Positions 7,111 to 14,441 are shown, counted from the first letter of the stretch. The stretch: DNA of 25,385 nucleotides from BTUB01 sp964392765 (GCA_964392765.1 CAYMRF010000014.1:1-25385), one strand, 5' to 3'. The notes: generated from the sequence alone by a model not told the origin. Made by a program: numbers and translations.

Positions 7111-7776
7111 TTAATTAAAGAACGCTGCTTTAAAATATAATGGTTGCAATTGATAACTAATATCTTGTTTTGCATGCCATTTCTCTAAGCCAATTTGAGC
7201 AATTTGATTCAGCGAAACGGTTTCGGGGTTTGGACTTAAAAAAAGCGCTCGATTCCCAAAAGTGGCTTGAATAGCTGATTGGTATTTTGCAATACCATTA
7301 CCCAAAAAGAGAATCGGATCGTGAGGAATTTTTTGTGCTACTTGAAGCAACAGGGCTTGGCTTGATGCGCAGCCTGTTTCTATATCATTATTAATTTGAA
7401 TTCCAAAATAGAGATCATCGCCAAACGCATTCAAAATAACCACTTTATTCGGGCATGATTCATGCTCATACTCGCGTAAAAACGCTTCAATGGCGTTCAC
7501 GCCGATCAAAGGCTTCTTACTTGCAAAGCTGAGCCCATTAATCGTAGAAATTACTACGCGCAAGGTAGTGAACGGCCCTGGTCCCTGATTTGCAGCAATA
7601 AACGCGAGCTCATCAAAGCCAATTTTGCAGCTCGTTAAAAGCTCTTGCAACGCAATGATGCAATCTTTACTCGCTTTTGTTTTATCCAGTTCAAGAAAGG
7701 CGCAAGAAGTAGTGCCGTTGTAAACGGCTAATTGCATCGTGGTGTAGGTATTTTGAATTGCTAAATAATAGGCCAT
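7111..7776 (-). CDS. tsaB: tRNA threonylcarbamoyladenosine biosynthesis protein TsaB
   Basis: TsaB is the inactive ASKHA-fold partner of TsaD in the complex that makes t6A at position 37 of ANN-decoding tRNAs. The 221-residue length fits. The diagnostic motif is GPGPFTTLR (65-73) followed by ISTINGLSFASKKPLIGV, matching the family's GPGSFTGLR...KGL pattern with some drift. The GGGAG that serves as ribosome-binding site, only 2 bases before the ATG, comes from the repeat at 7783-7808. It lies 31 bases after the zinc-ribbon gene on the same strand. Confidence 0.9.
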   Translation of the reverse strand: MAYYLAIQNTYTTMQLAVYNGTTSCAFLELDKTKASKDCIIALQELLTSCKIGFDELAFIAANQGPGPFTTLRVVISTINGLSFASKKPLIGVNAIEAFLREYEHESCPNKVVILNAFGDDLYFGIQINNDIETGCASSQALLLQVAQKIPHDPILFLGNGIAKYQSAIQATFGNRALFLSPNPETVSLNQIAQIGLEKWHAKQDISYQLQPLYFKAAFFN

Positions 7777-7782
7777 AACTCC

Positions 7783-7808
7783 CGTTCATCCTGAGCTTGT
7801 CGAAGGGC
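7783..7808. repeat. half copy of the CCTGAGCTTGTCGAAGG repeat
   Basis: The core CCTGAGCTTGTCGAAGG spans 7790-7806, with a CGTTCAT left arm at 7783-7789 and no matching right arm. The element overlaps the last base of the stop codon of the zinc-ribbon gene and supplies the GGGAG upstream of tsaB. It therefore lies inside an apparent two-gene transcript. Confidence 0.7.
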
Positions 7809-7987
7809 TAACTTCTATTCCGGCATTTTTGTTGTTGATAAAATATACTAAACGTATCGAATTCGATGGATTTATCTTTCTTGAGTACAATTTTACCGCA
7901 ATTAAGACATTTCCATCCGTCGAAATTTAAAAAATGGTCAAAGAAAGACTGCAAAACCATCAGTCCCCCACACTTTTTACACTTCAT
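7808..7987 (-). CDS. small zinc-ribbon protein
   Basis: A 59-residue frame, MKCKKCGGLM onward, has two CxxC knuckles, C3/C6 and C27/C30 (CLNCG), spaced as in small zinc-ribbon domains. AAAGGAG lies 8 bases upstream and a promoter-like pair precedes it, so expression is likely. Such proteins bind nucleic acid or act in protein contacts; no specific role can be assigned. It is followed by tsaB 31 bases later. The end of the frame runs into a repeat element, so the C-terminus may have been altered by its insertion. Confidence 0.72.
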   Translation of the reverse strand: MKCKKCGGLMVLQSFFDHFLNFDGWKCLNCGKIVLKKDKSIEFDTFSIFYQQQKCRNRS

Positions 7988-8031
7988 TGGGACAACTCCT
8001 TTTTTTAGAGGGTGGTCGATCGCACTTTGTT

Positions 8032-8059
8032 ACTATAATAAAACTATTGCCTCTGGCAA
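8032..8059 (-). promoter_or_regulatory. probable sigma70-type promoter for the zinc-ribbon/tsaB unit
   Basis: On the minus strand TTGCCA (8054-8059), a 16-base spacer, and TATAGT (8032-8037), about 45 bases before the start codon. The -35 overlaps a small inverted repeat, TTGCC-TCT-GGCAA (8047-8059), that could be an operator. Confidence 0.5.
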
Positions 8060-8239
8060 ATAGTGATTATTTTCCTATGCGAATGCTTCATTACGTTAAT
8101 TATTACCATCTATTTACGCTCACAATGCTTTTTTAATATGTGAGTTTTTAGATAGGAATGTTAACATTTCAATTGTAACTCTTTATAAAAAAAATAGTAA
8201 ATTTCTTTGATTTTTGTCAATAATGTTGGAATAAAAGGG

Positions 8240-8650
8240 TTAATCGATTTCGGCAGGCCGAGAAAATTGCAGATAGCTTTCCAGAATAAAGGCTGCAGCG
8301 ATAGAATGAGATTTAATTTTTTCTTCTTTAGTCACGGCGCGCTTGAGCGTATCAGCTCGTTTGCTGGATAAGCGTTCATCCCAAAAAATAAATTTTTTAT
8401 CCGGAAATTCTTTTTCGAGGGATTCTTTAGCCGCTTCAACCTTTTTGGTTTGATCGCTTGAAGTTCCCTTCATAGTGCGGGGATGGCCAATCACCACGGT
8501 TTCTACTTTTTCTTTTGCAAAAAATTCGCGTAAGAAAGCGGTTAACTTTTTAGTCTCCGTGGTTTGATACGGCTTTGCAAACATACCTAATGCATCGGAG
8601 AGTGCAGTTCCAGTCCATGCGTCGCCAATATCTAATGCAAGTATTTTCAT
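8240..8650 (-). CDS. ruvX: RuvX/YqgF-family RNase H-like protein (pre-16S rRNA processing)
   Basis: YqgF proteins have an RNase H/RuvC fold and process the 5' end of pre-16S rRNA; they were once called Holliday-junction resolvases. This 136-residue copy has LALDIGDAWTG (4-14, with D7), VVIGHPRTMKGTSS (52-65), DERLSS (91-96) and the terminal helix SIAAAFILESYL (116-127). The usual Asp before that helix (family form VDS.AA) is His, H115. RuvC-fold nucleases can use His at this position, so activity may be kept. The start at 8650 is one base after the stop of the preceding gene, so the two are translationally coupled; a longer frame to 8710 would overlap it. Confidence 0.88.
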   Translation of the reverse strand: MKILALDIGDAWTGTALSDALGMFAKPYQTTETKKLTAFLREFFAKEKVETVVIGHPRTMKGTSSDQTKKVEAAKESLEKEFPDKKFIFWDERLSSKRADTLKRAVTKEEKIKSHSIAAAFILESYLQFSRPAEID

Positions 8651-8651
8651 C

Positions 8652-9170
8652 CTAACCCTTGATGCTAAAAGTAAATATACCAGCATCTGAAACACACATA
8701 TTAACGCCAAAGCGAGTGCGATTATTTATTAAGTACTGTGATAGATTAATGCTGTGATATCGAAGGTTACCAATATTTGCAGATAATTCTTCAGTTTGAG
8801 GATCAAAGCAGAGAGAGAATTGAACTGGAACTGCTCCAAAAGAAAGCCCTTTTTTTCTTAATTGTAATCCTTTAGAAAAAATGACTTTTTCAACAATTGA
8901 AGGAACTCTCTCAAGTGCAGCTTCTTTATCAATTTTAACCCTAGTTTCCGCGGGAATTTGGGCTACTTCAGATAAATCTTTGTGCCATTCAATACCATAG
9001 GGTTCATATAAAACAAGGTCATCCGTTGTTCTATTATCGATTTCTTCTAAAACAACTTTAATATTTTTAGGCATTTGGGGAGCGGGCATTGCAGTTAATA
9101 AGCTGGAAGTAAAAAGTAACCCAAACATAGATTTCAATGACTTGAGATTAGATTTCATAAAGATGTGCAT
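8652..9170 (-). CDS. secreted protein of unknown function upstream of ruvX
   Basis: The 172-residue protein is not recognised. It has a signal peptide ending LLTA before MPAP (residues 27-30). The mature part is mostly beta-predicted, with an acidic early section (VLEEIDNRTTDDL) and a later FSLCF / FGVNMCV pattern with two cysteines. AAAGGA lies 10 bases before the ATG at 9170; an in-frame ATG at 9158 gives a more typical signal peptide. It is followed by ruvX with a one-base gap, so the transcript is shared though the functions look unrelated. Confidence 0.65.
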   Translation of the reverse strand: MHIFMKSNLKSLKSMFGLLFTSSLLTAMPAPQMPKNIKVVLEEIDNRTTDDLVLYEPYGIEWHKDLSEVAQIPAETRVKIDKEAALERVPSIVEKVIFSKGLQLRKKGLSFGAVPVQFSLCFDPQTEELSANIGNLRYHSINLSQYLINNRTRFGVNMCVSDAGIFTFSIKG

Positions 9171-9210
9171 ATTTAATTAATCCTTTATAACAAAATCTTA
9201 ATATTAAATT

Positions 9211-9216
9211 ATTATA
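9211..9216 (-). promoter_or_regulatory. -10 element for the secreted-protein/ruvX unit
   Basis: A perfect TATAAT on the minus strand, about 40 bases upstream of the 9170 start. No good -35 hexamer is visible. The palindrome at 9237-9253 occupies that position and might bind an activator or repressor. Confidence 0.4.
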
Positions 9217-9236
9217 GTTTCAGTATACTCCATATT

Positions 9237-9253
9237 CATATGCAATGCATATG
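9237..9253. promoter_or_regulatory. perfect palindrome CATATGCA-A-TGCATATG
   Basis: Eight-base arms around a single A, in the gap between divergent genes, placed where the -35 of the minus-strand promoter would be. It resembles an operator of a dimeric regulator. The gap also holds a repeat element. Confidence 0.35.
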
Positions 9254-9274
9254 AGGGAAATAAGAGAAAAACTT

Positions 9275-9369
9275 CTCGACTCGGCCAAAGGCCTCGCTCG
9301 AAGCGAACGGAGAAAGGGGAAACCCGTTCGTCCCGATGGAGCACGAAGTGCGAGTAGAGGGAAACGAAC
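9275..9369. repeat. double-hairpin intergenic repeat, copy 3, rearranged
   Basis: Here the order is reversed. A partial second-hairpin module comes first (9275-9310, with CGGCCAAAGGCC and GCGAACGG). The first-hairpin module follows (9325-9369), with arms CGTTCGT (9325-9331) and ACGAAC (9364-9369) and the same GATGGAGCACGAAGTGCGAG interior as copies 1 and 2. It lies 15 bases upstream of the symporter start and contains an in-frame ATG that could be mistaken for that start. Confidence 0.75.
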
Positions 9370-9383
9370 TAGAAGGGCTTTTT

Positions 9384-10718
9384 ATGAATCAAATAATTTT
9401 CAGAGGCGGATCATACATTAGCATGTTAATGGGTTGGCCCGTTATCTTCTTTGTAATTGGCGTGAGTATTATTGTCACCCTCGCGCTCAAATTTGTTCAG
9501 TTGCGCTACTTCTTTACGGCCTGGAAATATACCTTTGCTCCTTCTAGTTCTGAAGGCAAATCGGATATGAGTCCGATTCAAGCGTTTATTAATACCCTCA
9601 ACGTGAGTATCGGTAATGGCAGCTTGGCGGGTATGGCAACGGCAATCTATTCTGGCGGCCCTGGTGCTGCACTGTGGCTTATAATTATTACGCTTCTTTT
9701 AATGTCTGTGCGATTTGCTGAGGTATTCTTAAGCACCCATTTTGCATTGCATGCGCCTAAAAATACTAAGATTGGCGGCCCTATGCTCTATTTGCGAGCA
9801 ATAAAGGGCGGTGTCTATTTTGCCTATGCCTATGCCGTATGCTGCTTTATCTTTGGATTGATAAGCGCCGGCGCCACGCAAGCAAATTCGATCAGCTTAA
9901 GCATGTTTACCACCTGGAATATTCCATTACTTGTAACGGCAGTTATTCTTACTCTCTTTATTTTATATGCGGTTATTGGCGGTGCTGAGCGCATTGTGAA
10001 ATTCTCTCAAATGATTGTGCCCCTCAAAGTAGGGCTTTTCTTTATTTCCGCGATTATTATTTTGATCTATCATTATCAAGCAATTATTCCTGCGCTGAAG
10101 CTTATTATAAATAGTGGGTTAACCATGAAGGCATTTGCAGGCGGCATGGCTGGATTCACCATTCAGCAAGCGATGCAGTTTGGTATTTTACGATCAATAA
10201 ATGCAACTGAATCTGGATTAGGAACTGCGGCAATTTTATTCGGGCAAACCGGTTCAGTTCATCCGGTGCGCGATGCGATTATGGCAATGGCAACTTCCTT
10301 AGTGAGCGCGCTCGTATGTTTTACCATTTCATTGTGCATTGTGGCCAGTGGTGTTTGGAATTCCGGAGCAACTAGCACAGCCTTAACTATCGCTGCATAT
10401 CAAACGGTATTTGGTAGCATTGGTGGCTGGATAGTCACGTTCTTATCAACCGCGTTTGGCATTGGGGTGATGGTTTCTTACGCCTATATTACCAAATCAG
10501 CATGGGATACTATTACCGGCAATCGTCTTTCTTCTTTATTTATTATGATCTATTGCGCGTGCGCATTTATTGGTGCGTATACGAATAAAGTTACTTCGTT
10601 ATGGGCGTTAGTTGATATTTCACTGGCATGTATGCTTACCATTAATTTAATTGGTATTGTTTGCCTCTTACCGGTGATCAGAAATGGTTTGCAATCATTT
10701 AAAAATCTAGAGAAATAA
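9384..10718 (+). CDS. AGCS-family Na+/amino-acid (alanine-type) symporter
   Basis: The 444-residue integral membrane protein has about ten or eleven hydrophobic helices. The AGCS signature is SIGNGSLAGMATAIYSGG (75-92) followed by PGAALW, and the later NATESGLGTA stretch matches the family's SNEAG.G motif. Such carriers import alanine or glycine with Na+. Substrate residues have drifted, so specificity is uncertain. The start at 9384 follows AGAAGGG; an in-frame ATG at 9336 is within the repeat element and is not chosen. It heads an apparent operon with two secreted proteins and murE. Coupling with Na+ gradients is plausible given the pyrophosphatase downstream, but that is inference. Confidence 0.9.
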   Translation: MNQIIFRGGSYISMLMGWPVIFFVIGVSIIVTLALKFVQLRYFFTAWKYTFAPSSSEGKSDMSPIQAFINTLNVSIGNGSLAGMATAIYSGGPGAALWLIIITLLLMSVRFAEVFLSTHFALHAPKNTKIGGPMLYLRAIKGGVYFAYAYAVCCFIFGLISAGATQANSISLSMFTTWNIPLLVTAVILTLFILYAVIGGAERIVKFSQMIVPLKVGLFFISAIIILIYHYQAIIPALKLIINSGLTMKAFAGGMAGFTIQQAMQFGILRSINATESGLGTAAILFGQTGSVHPVRDAIMAMATSLVSALVCFTISLCIVASGVWNSGATSTALTIAAYQTVFGSIGGWIVTFLSTAFGIGVMVSYAYITKSAWDTITGNRLSSLFIMIYCACAFIGAYTNKVTSLWALVDISLACMLTINLIGIVCLLPVIRNGLQSFKNLEK

Positions 10719-10733
10719 CTCGCAAGAAAGATT

Positions 10734-11354
10734 ATGAAAAAAGCTTTTTTGTTCCTGATTTTTTTTGTTGCATTGGCGCTTAATGCGCATGGAATGAAAA
10801 GAAAAGGACGGGCATCTTCAAAAGCCATTGCGCAAGCGAAAACAACCGTTATAGGAATGGATTTTCAGGCAACTGAGAAGAAATTTGATGCGGATGATAA
10901 TCAGCGTTTACATGAGATGATGATTGCGCATGAAAAGCAAAAAAATGAACAATATCCCAGCAGATTTTACTATGTTCCTGGCGTGCCAAGAGTATTAGCA
11001 GAAAAATATTGCTGCACCATGGAGCGCTGGCAAAGGGGATTTAGTAATGCGCATTGGGATTGCGCTAATTATGAAGATGGCAAATGCTTTAATGCATCGT
11101 TTAGACAAAAAATGCAGGAAGTGAGACCTTTTTTAGTAGAATATTCTACCCTTATCATTGAAAAAGCGATTTCATTGCGAACATCTGATTTAAGCTATGA
11201 TGAAATCGGCCCGGAATGCGAGCACGCCATTCGATTACTTTATGAAGATCAAGCCATTTATGAACATTTTCAAAATGAGTGGAAAAAAATAATAGAAATA
11301 TCGTTACGCTATCACGGCTCTCTTATAGCATTACCTACGGGTGTTCACGAATGA
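10734..11354 (+). CDS. secreted protein with a RFYYVPGV domain, paralogue 1
   Basis: A 206-residue product of unknown function. The signal peptide (1-21) ends AHG before MKRKG. The body shares a domain with the next gene: SRFYYVPGVPR, EKYCCT, GF.NAHW.C.NYE, then a helical C-terminus with LR.SDL and a GPEC.HAI motif. Paired cysteines (KYC, WDC, PEC) are shared by both, so disulfides are likely. It starts 15 bases after the symporter, and its TGA overlaps the next ATG (ATGA). Confidence 0.72.
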   Translation: MKKAFLFLIFFVALALNAHGMKRKGRASSKAIAQAKTTVIGMDFQATEKKFDADDNQRLHEMMIAHEKQKNEQYPSRFYYVPGVPRVLAEKYCCTMERWQRGFSNAHWDCANYEDGKCFNASFRQKMQEVRPFLVEYSTLIIEKAISLRTSDLSYDEIGPECEHAIRLLYEDQAIYEHFQNEWKKIIEISLRYHGSLIALPTGVHE

Positions 11355-12079
11355 AAATAGCATTTGAGATTGCGCTTTCACTTTTGTTTTTATGTGTGTC
11401 TTCTTCTTTGACTATGGGCAAAAGAGTTCTCGTATTGGAAGAGCAGATGCCATTGAAAAAAGTTAAATCTGCGCCGCTGTCTGAAGCAGAGAAAAAATAT
11501 TTAAGTGAGCGTCAAGAGCAAATAAAACAAGTTCCATTAAAACCGATTCCAAAACAAAGCAAGAAGCTCAAAGAGGGTGAAGAAAATAAGCAAGAAATTC
11601 GTAGCTTGAATAAGGTGCTGGAACAATCAGAAGAAGATAAATATTCAAAACGTTTTTATTATGTTCCCGGGGTTTCTCGAGCGGTGGCACTTAAGTATTG
11701 CCAAGCTATAGGGAATATACAGTCCGGATTTAACCACGCATGGTCTGCGTGTGAAAATTTTGAAAATGGCTTTTATGCAAAAGATTCAAAAACGCGCCAA
11801 CGACGCATTGCAAACATGCGATCATTTGTGAGAAGGTATTCTCAGGCGGTAATTGCAGCGGCATATTCTCTCAGATCGTTTGACTTAAAGCCTGAAGAGA
11901 TTGGGCAAGAGTGCGCGAAAGCGATTGAGCATATTCATACTAATGGCACCTTATTGAAATATATACTATTAGGCAAAAAGAATCGCAAAGCAACTCTCAT
12001 GCAATTGGAATTGCAATGGAAGAGGATCGCAGAACAATTACAACCACATGAAGATTCAACCGTGAGCGAAAAAGAATGA
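11351..12079 (+). CDS. secreted protein with a RFYYVPGV domain, paralogue 2
   Basis: A 242-residue paralogue of the preceding protein. After the signal peptide comes a charged K/E/Q-rich linker (about 25-95) that the first copy lacks or has shortened. The shared domain follows: KRFYYVPGVSR, LKYCQA, GFNHAWSACENFENG, LRSFDLKPEEIGQEC. The start is the ATG in the ATGA overlap with the first gene; a longer frame from 11279 runs inside that gene and is not favoured. Its own stop overlaps the murE start in the same way. The pair looks like a tandem duplication; function unknown. Confidence 0.72.
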   Translation: MKIAFEIALSLLFLCVSSSLTMGKRVLVLEEQMPLKKVKSAPLSEAEKKYLSERQEQIKQVPLKPIPKQSKKLKEGEENKQEIRSLNKVLEQSEEDKYSKRFYYVPGVSRAVALKYCQAIGNIQSGFNHAWSACENFENGFYAKDSKTRQRRIANMRSFVRRYSQAVIAAAYSLRSFDLKPEEIGQECAKAIEHIHTNGTLLKYILLGKKNRKATLMQLELQWKRIAEQLQPHEDSTVSEKE

Positions 12080-13497
12080 ATTCACAGATTAATTTATCAA
12101 AGATTTGGCCCGTTTCATGCCACACCGATTACATTGGAAAAAATTCCACTTTTGTTGCGGTGAAAGGGCACAAGCAAGATGGCATAGATTTTGTGCCGCT
12201 CGCCTTGCAAAAGGGTGCTCGTACTATCGTTGCTGAATACACTGCCGACATTTCGCCTGAAATTATTGAGGCAATTAAGCAAGCAGAAGCGCAATTGCAA
12301 TTTGTGCCCAATGCGCGCCGTTCTTTGGCATTACTTTCTGCTACTGCCTGGGGCAATCCGGCAGACAAATTAAAAATTATTGCGATCACCGGGACCAAAG
12401 GTAAAACTACTACTGCATGGCTATTGCATCATCTATTTCAAAATGCGGGCCATAAAACGGCTTTGCTTTCTACCGTGAAAAATAAAATTGGCGATCAAGA
12501 ATTCGCAACAGAACTCACGACTCAGCATCCGGATTACTTGCATGCGTTCTTTTTTACCTGCATAAATGCAGGTGTAAAATATGTGGTGATGGAGGTAGCA
12601 GCTCAAGCGTTCTCGCTCCATCGCGTGGCGGGTTTAGAATTTGATGGCATAATTTACACCAATTTTGCTCAAGCGCATGGCGAATTTTATGCATCAGAAG
12701 AAGAATATTTTGCAGCAAAGGCTGAAATTTTTGCACAAGCTAAACCGGGCATTCCCGTTCTCATCAATGCTGATGACGCCAAAATTGCGCACTTTATAGA
12801 AAAGTATCATGCAACGGGCTTTGGCATGCAGGCTGAAGTTTCTGCTACCAATGTTGCAAGCAGTGTACAGGGAGTAGAGGCGACTATTGCTAACGGCGAG
12901 CGCACTATTTCTGCCAAGTGCCCTGCATTAATTGGCTCTTTCAACCTTTATAATATTCTAGCAGCGAATGGCATGGCATTAAAGCTGGGCATTCCAGCTG
13001 AATCTATTGCCCAAGGATTGCGCACATTTAAAGGGGTGCCCGGTAGACTCGAGCGGTATGATCTTTCTAATGGTGCAGTCTGCTTTATTGATTATGCCCA
13101 TAATCCGCTTTCATTTAGTACTGTGTTGCCCTTATTGCGTTCGCTTACCGATCAGTTAATTGTGGTGGCGGGCGCCGGCGGGGATCGGGATGCTCAAATG
13201 AGGCCAATTCTTGGCCAAATAATGGCGGAATATGCCGATCATGTTTTTATCACTACTGATAATCCTCGCTCAGAGAACCCTACCGATATTATTGCTGCTA
13301 TTTATGCAGGCATCCCTGCAGAGAAAAACGGCAAAGCAGCCTGCGAATTGGATCGAGAAGTGGCTATTAAGAAGGCCATTGGAATATCCCGAAAAGGGGC
13401 TATTATTGCCCTCTTGGGCAAGGGGCCGGAGCAATATCAGATTATAGGGGGCCAAAAGGTGCCTTTTAGTGAAAAAAACATAGTTTTGAACCTGTAG
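12076..13497 (+). CDS. murE: UDP-MurNAc-tripeptide synthetase MurE, meso-DAP type
   Basis: MurE adds the third residue of the peptidoglycan stem peptide to UDP-MurNAc-Ala-Glu with ATP, in the cytosol. The 473-residue protein has the ATP loop GTKGKTTT (106-113), a probable carbamylated lysine K215 in YFAAKAEIF, DYAHNP (339-344) and DNPRSENP (395-402). The DNPR motif marks meso-diaminopimelate enzymes. Several usual residues differ: MEVAAQAFSLHR replaces MEVSSHA, FAQAHGEFY replaces the LxxDHLDYH stretch, and GKGPEQYQ replaces GKGHE. The fold is clear but the chemistry near the substrate site may be changed. It is translationally coupled to the gene before it. No other mur gene is nearby. Confidence 0.93.
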   Translation: MNSQINLSKIWPVSCHTDYIGKNSTFVAVKGHKQDGIDFVPLALQKGARTIVAEYTADISPEIIEAIKQAEAQLQFVPNARRSLALLSATAWGNPADKLKIIAITGTKGKTTTAWLLHHLFQNAGHKTALLSTVKNKIGDQEFATELTTQHPDYLHAFFFTCINAGVKYVVMEVAAQAFSLHRVAGLEFDGIIYTNFAQAHGEFYASEEEYFAAKAEIFAQAKPGIPVLINADDAKIAHFIEKYHATGFGMQAEVSATNVASSVQGVEATIANGERTISAKCPALIGSFNLYNILAANGMALKLGIPAESIAQGLRTFKGVPGRLERYDLSNGAVCFIDYAHNPLSFSTVLPLLRSLTDQLIVVAGAGGDRDAQMRPILGQIMAEYADHVFITTDNPRSENPTDIIAAIYAGIPAEKNGKAACELDREVAIKKAIGISRKGAIIALLGKGPEQYQIIGGQKVPFSEKNIVLNL

Positions 13498-13514
13498 GGC
13501 AAGGCCGACCAGAC

Positions 13515-13543
13515 TTGTAATTTTCTCGAATTTGGGCTATATT
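13515..13543 (+). promoter_or_regulatory. possible sigma70-type promoter of the small secreted cluster
   Basis: TTGTAA (13515-13520), a 17-base spacer, and TATATT (13538-13543), giving a leader of about 40 bases for the gene at 13590. Confidence 0.45.
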
Positions 13544-13589
13544 AAAATGGTATATCTGTAATATAGATTGACTAAAAATGGAGTTTGTT

Positions 13590-13823
13590 ATGAAAAATAT
13601 ATTGCCCATTCTATTGGCTATCAGTGTTATGCCTGCATTTGCTATGGATAGAAATGTTCAAGAGTCCCAAGGCTCAAAAATAAAAAGAGAAGCAAAAGCG
13701 AAGGCTTCTTCTATAATCACGATCAACTTCCTTCCTGTATATAAGCTAATGCTTGTCCCTAAGCAAAAAGGCCCAAATCAACCTGAGCCCTGGGGCAGCT
13801 CTTCAAAAGATAACAAAAAGTAA
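13590..13823 (+). CDS. small secreted protein, LP-N-Y family member 1
   Basis: A 77-residue product with a signal peptide ending PAFA before MDRN. The mature part has a basic region and the core ITINFLPVYKLMLVPKQ, which matches the cores of the next two genes. GGAG six bases upstream favours the ATG at 13590; an earlier ATG (13578) contains that site. No known domain. It is the first gene of a same-strand cluster with short spacers (11-74 bases). Confidence 0.6.
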   Translation: MKNILPILLAISVMPAFAMDRNVQESQGSKIKREAKAKASSIITINFLPVYKLMLVPKQKGPNQPEPWGSSSKDNKK

Positions 13824-13834
13824 GGAGAGTTTTT

Positions 13835-14098
13835 ATGAAAATTATGTATTTTGCTTTACTTGTAAATCTGGGATGGTTCGTTTCAGCATCTGCGATGGAT
13901 ACAGCCCACGTGTTGAAAATGATAAGAAACGGTAGAATAAATCTTGAGAGAGTTACTATAATAAATGTCCCCTTTATGAATACATATGTATCAGTTCCTG
14001 AAGAGCTTGCAATCATCGACCCTCGCGATAAATCTAAAATGGTAGCTTTGCGCGAATCATATCACCCTTTTAATAAAAAATACGGGACTTTCTCTTAA
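13835..14098 (+). CDS. small secreted protein, LP-N-Y family member 2
   Basis: An 87-residue product with a signal peptide ending SASA before MDTA. The core VTIINVPFMNTYVSVPEE is followed by the ALRESYH motif shared with the next protein. AAGGAGAG lies 5 bases upstream of the ATG and just after the previous stop. No catalytic motif or known domain is visible; an envelope or secreted location is inferred. Confidence 0.6.
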   Translation: MKIMYFALLVNLGWFVSASAMDTAHVLKMIRNGRINLERVTIINVPFMNTYVSVPEELAIIDPRDKSKMVALRESYHPFNKKYGTFS

Positions 14099-14114
14099 TT
14101 TAATAGGTATAAAT

Positions 14115-14441
14115 ATGAAAAAAATTATGGTATTGGCACTCTTTGGAATCATGCTCGGCGTATTGCCCATAGGTGCCATGGATAAAAAATCGAAAGAAGC
14201 AAAGAAGCAATATCAAGAAGCGATACCGCTCGATAGTGGGCGTATTATTAAGTTGCCATTCATTAACTATTCCCTTGTTTTGATTCCTAAGGATATGCCT
14301 AAGTTTGACCGACAACTCACGCCAAAAGGTTCTCGCATTGGCGGCTCTCGCATTGACTCTCCGCGAGGATCCGCTATCGCATTACGCGATTCTCATAAAA
14401 ATTTAAATCAATCTTCAGCCCCGGCGGAAGAGAAACAATAA
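14115..14441 (+). CDS. small secreted protein, LP-N-Y family member 3
   Basis: A 108-residue product with a signal peptide ending PIGA before MDKK. The core GRIIKLPFINYSLVLIPKDM aligns with those of the two preceding proteins, and ALRDSHKNLN near the C-terminus matches ALRESYH in member 2. A short SRIGGSRI-type repeat lies between. It is the longest of the three related copies; function unknown. Confidence 0.6.
   Translation: MKKIMVLALFGIMLGVLPIGAMDKKSKEAKKQYQEAIPLDSGRIIKLPFINYSLVLIPKDMPKFDRQLTPKGSRIGGSRIDSPRGSAIALRDSHKNLNQSSAPAEEKQ

Noticed and set aside
8064..8239. 176-base gap searched for a small RNA, tRNA or short gene
   Set aside because: No cloverleaf, terminator or frame with a ribosome-binding site was found; it is AT-rich spacer upstream of a promoter.
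9336..9383. N-terminal extension of the symporter from an earlier ATG
   Set aside because: These 16 codons lie in the repeat element; the same bases recur in non-coding copies, and the ATG at 9384 has its own AGAAGGG.
11279..11350. 24-codon extension of the second RFYYVPGV protein
   Set aside because: It lies inside the preceding gene in another frame, while the ATGA overlap start gives a normal signal peptide.
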